A stretch of DNA of 7,056 nt from JBFJVZ01 sp041623895 (GTDB taxonomy: Bacteria > Planctomycetota > Planctomycetia > Pirellulales > Pirellulaceae), in NCBI GenBank assembly GCA_041623895.1, contig JBFJVZ010000401.1:1-7056 (forward strand), read 5' to 3'. A program made the position numbers and the translations under genes. Below are positions 5,601-7,056 of this stretch, in pieces. Numbering within the stretch: the first letter of the stretch is position 1; each line of letters begins with the position of its first letter. The notes beneath the pieces are model-generated. The model did no database searches. It saw only the letters and a program-made list of their open reading frames with translations, and was not told the DNA's origin.

Positions 5601-7056
5601 CCAGGGTCATTCGAATTATGTGACTGCGGTCAGCTTCAACGCCGATGCGTCACAGTTGGCTTCCGTCAGTGCCGATGCGGCGATCAAGCTCTGGGATGTT
5701 AACTCCGGCGAGTTACTTCATACTTTGAAGCGGCACACCAACCGCGTTGACGACGTTGCCTTCAGCCCCGATGGAACGCGGTTGGCTTCGGCCAGCTACG
5801 ACAACACGATTCGCCTCTGGGACACCGTCACGGGTGATGAACTGCGAACCATCAAGGGACATTCCAATTACGTCACCAGTGTTTCCTTCAGCCCCAATGG
5901 TCAATTCCTCGCCTCGGCAAGTTGGGATAAGACGATCAAACTCTGGCGAGCCACCGTCACCAGTGAGCAAACAACTCTGCTGGGACACACCGACACGGTC
6001 ACTCTGTTTGCGTTCAGCCCTGATAGTTCGCTGTTGGCGTCCGCTGCCAACGACAACAAAATCAAACTTTGGAATCTGGCCGACGGTGGCTTGATTCATA
6101 CCTGCAAAGGCCATACCGCCAAGATCAGTAGCATCGCTTTTGATGCTGAAGGATCGCGGATCTTATCCCGCGGCGAAGGGGGCGCGCAAATGGCCTGGAA
6201 CATGACGACCGGCCAGCAGATCGCCGAACCGGGTCCTTGGCCAGACCAGCCTGACGAGCCGGGTTCGCACTCGCCTGACGGACGTTGGTTGGCGCTCGCC
6301 TTGGGTAATCAGATTCAGTTGATCGATCTGGAATTCAAGAACACGCCGTTGGAACATGCGTATCGCCAATCCAAGGCTGACTTTGATCCATACTGGCACG
6401 AGGAACTCGCTGCCGGCGCTGAGACGGCCGAACGCTGGTTCGAGGCGCTATTTCATCGTGCCTGGGTCGTCAAGAATCAACCAACATCTAATGAAGCTCA
6501 TTTGCGGATGCGGTTGGTGGACAGCAAACTCCGCCAATCAAATCCTGATCTGCTGGCTGACTTGCCGCCTTCGGTAAGACAGGCGTTGTCGACACCCGCC
6601 CCGCCGCTGAATGAATCGTATGCAGAAAAGCTAAACGTGGTCATCTTGAGCCGCGTTGCTGTTGCCGGCAGTGAACCGATCACGGCTGTATCGCTGCAGG
6701 AAATGAAAAACATCTGCGAGACGTATCCCAAAGGCCGTTTCTTTCACACGTTGGGTATCGCCCTGTATCGCGCCGGTGACTACCAAGCGGCACTCGATTC
6801 GCTGACCAATTCCTTACTGATGATGCCAACCGAATTCGATCTTGCCGGACCTCATCCGGGTGATTTGGCGTTCTTTGCGATGTGCCTGTACCAACTGGAT
6901 CAGAAAGATGCGGCCAGTGATTTTCACAAAGAACTCAGTGAAGGCGTTCGCAACAACTCCTTCCGTGCCGACAAATTGGATTCCGTGGCGCGCAGGTTTC
7001 TGGCGGAAGTTGACGAGTTGTTCGCGTCTGAGAAAGCCGGCACAGGGCAAGCCGCC
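2602..7056 (+). CDS. Membrane-anchored PknB-like Ser/Thr protein kinase with WD40 double propeller and C-terminal helical repeats, 3' end cut by window edge
   Basis: One open frame of 1485 codons with no stop to the edge. After a hydrophilic N-terminus (1-80) comes a Hanks-type kinase (about 85-390). It has a glycine loop GQGGMGQV (92-99), Lys115 in VALK, a likely alpha-C Glu133, HRDIKPSN (206-213) with catalytic Asp208, DFG 229-231, GTLEYMSPEQ (256-265) and Asp278 in DVYSLG, so it should be active. A single membrane helix (about 411-433) follows a basic stretch (399-408), placing the kinase in the cytoplasm. Then come an Ala/Glu/Lys-rich coiled coil (434-482), a helical linker (484-522) containing GRVGEALDLLRQVPP, WD40 repeats (533-1169, degenerate to about 1245), and an alpha-helical tail with TPR-like stretches (1380-1450). 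The architecture is typical of planctomycete signalling kinases; the ligand is unknown. ATG 2602 is chosen because an in-frame stop lies at 2578-2580; only a TTG at 2599 is an alternative. No Shine-Dalgarno is evident. Confidence 0.96.
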   Translation, partial: MSERSTAKDLLREVAKLSGQQRDKFIAALPEDQRTQLERDLAGEAATVDMQISGGPGTGATTILPPNETMPVRLENEVPTTIGPYSIVQPIGQGGMGQVFIAEQHEPIKRRVALKIIKTDAPSREILARFGAERQALAMMDHQNIAKVLDAGITDDGRPYFAMELVKGVPITNFCDRHKLTPRERLDIFVQTCRAIQHAHQKGIIHRDIKPSNVLVTEYEGRPIAKVIDFGLAKALQDQIVLTDQTLFTQCGQIVGTLEYMSPEQAELNTLDIDTRTDVYSLGVILYELLTGSTPLGRERIRSQAYDQVLRLIREEDAPRMISRISTAQFSVASISEQRNIDSRQLSSLLRGDLQWIVMRALEKDRSRRYEGAGSLADDVQRHLDDEPVDARPPTMSYRLHKAYRKHKAEFITAVGIACLLVAGLVGTGTMWLQARSAANKASLAKRYAEVEAANAREAEAEATIEKSKALAAKQQVEATLARSNYLFAFARWDAGRVGEALDLLRQVPPDYRNFEWYLAQRKFNGGDFTIYGHTSTVSDVAYRHDGQQIASGSFDKTIKVWDAITGKRLKTFSGHTSNVTSVAYSPDGTRIASGSTDNTIRIWNTDSGDSLTLRGHTGPVNRVRFSPDGSLIASASWDNLVKIWDATTGQPGPTLKGHAGEVLDVTFAPGGALVASCGRDNAIRLWDPVNGEVTQTIKGHTDRVTSVAFHPRGDLLASASFDQTVRLWTLPTGAQVRTLKRHSGNVTSVTFSPDGARIVSATDDDRQPGTIRVWDAKTGALKLTLKGHQRGVTSVALNPDGSRIASAGGYGDNTIKVWDARSGDDNSTFNGHLDRVTSVAFSPDGQRIVSGSNDTSVQIWDARLAKRIRILAGHRATVTDVTFSHDGSLIASGGEDRVVRLWDAESGDLLMTLDGPKASVSSVSFSHDDQLVAAGSWDHSITLWNSKTGQLHKTLKGHSSGVLTVAFSSTGNLLASAGDFRKDSINIWDVKSGQVIQSFQGHSNYVTAVSFNADASQLASVSADAAIKLWDVNSGELLHTLKRHTNRVDDVAFSPDGTRLASASYDNTIRLWDTVTGDELRTIKGHSNYVTSVSFSPNGQFLASASWDKTIKLWRATVTSEQTTLLGHTDTVTLFAFSPDSSLLASAANDNKIKLWNLADGGLIHTCKGHTAKISSIAFDAEGSRILSRGEGGAQMAWNMTTGQQIAEPGPWPDQPDEPGSHSPDGRWLALALGNQIQLIDLEFKNTPLEHAYRQSKADFDPYWHEELAAGAETAERWFEALFHRAWVVKNQPTSNEAHLRMRLVDSKLRQSNPDLLADLPPSVRQALSTPAPPLNESYAEKLNVVILSRVAVAGSEPITAVSLQEMKNICETYPKGRFFHTLGIALYRAGDYQAALDSLTNSLLMMPTEFDLAGPHPGDLAFFAMCLYQLDQKDAASDFHKELSEGVRNNSFRADKLDSVARRFLAEVDELFASEKAGTGQAA
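4198..6108 (+). repeat. Tandem WD40 repeat array, 15 clear units of about 126 bp
   Basis: The array lies inside the kinase gene. Units begin with a GH (or RH/GP) dipeptide at residues 533, 575, 616, 658, 700, 742, 788, 832, 874, 916, 958, 1002, 1044, 1086 and 1128. Most are 42 residues, with a core VTSVAFSPDG, then ASxSxD and finally IxxWD. Units 6 (46 aa), 7 and 11 (44 aa each) carry insertions; unit 2 is 41 aa. A sixteenth degenerate unit (1170-1211) and a trailing fragment (SPDGRWLALA, 1224-1233) follow. The DNA copies are well diverged outside the core motif, so the array is old and not a recent slippage product. WD40 propellers usually have seven or eight blades, so this array should form two propellers, on the outer side of the membrane by the predicted topology. 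Confidence 0.95.

Noticed and set aside
4198..6108. Regular DNA periodicity that could be mistaken for a CRISPR or tandem satellite
   Set aside because: The 126-bp period equals a 42-residue WD40 unit in one open frame. The copies are diverged and there are no spacers.

Overview
The window looks like a chromosomal segment from a planctomycete, probably of the Rhodopirellula/Pirellulaceae type. This is inferred from three things: a secreted S1-type (heparan N-sulfatase-like) sulfatase, a very large membrane-anchored Ser/Thr kinase fused to a long WD40 array, and moderate-to-high GC with mostly weak Shine-Dalgarno signals. No database search was possible. I see no RNA genes, insertion sequences, CRISPR arrays or phage genes.

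Layout. Positions 1-664 (minus strand) hold nearly all of a YceH/DUF480 family gene, whose last codons lie beyond the left edge. A 196-bp divergent spacer (665-860) separates it from a plus-strand sulfatase gene (861-2483) with a signal peptide and a complete sulfatase active site. A 117-bp... more exactly 118-bp spacer (2484-2601) follows; it contains a perfect 8-bp inverted repeat and no credible gene. From 2602 to the right edge (7056) one uninterrupted plus-strand reading frame of 1485 codons encodes a kinase-TM-coiled coil-WD40-helical repeat receptor-like protein. Its stop codon is outside the window.

How the parts relate. The YceH gene is transcribed away from the others and shows no functional link. 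The sulfatase would be exported to remove sulfate from polysaccharides, while the kinase would sense or scaffold something through its propellers on the far side of the membrane and signal to the cytoplasm. The sulfatase and kinase lie in the same direction, but the spacer with its hairpin makes a common operon uncertain. The most interesting part is the WD40 array: fifteen clear repeats plus degenerate ones. Idiosyncratic features recur seven repeats apart, which suggests that a whole seven-bladed propeller was duplicated.
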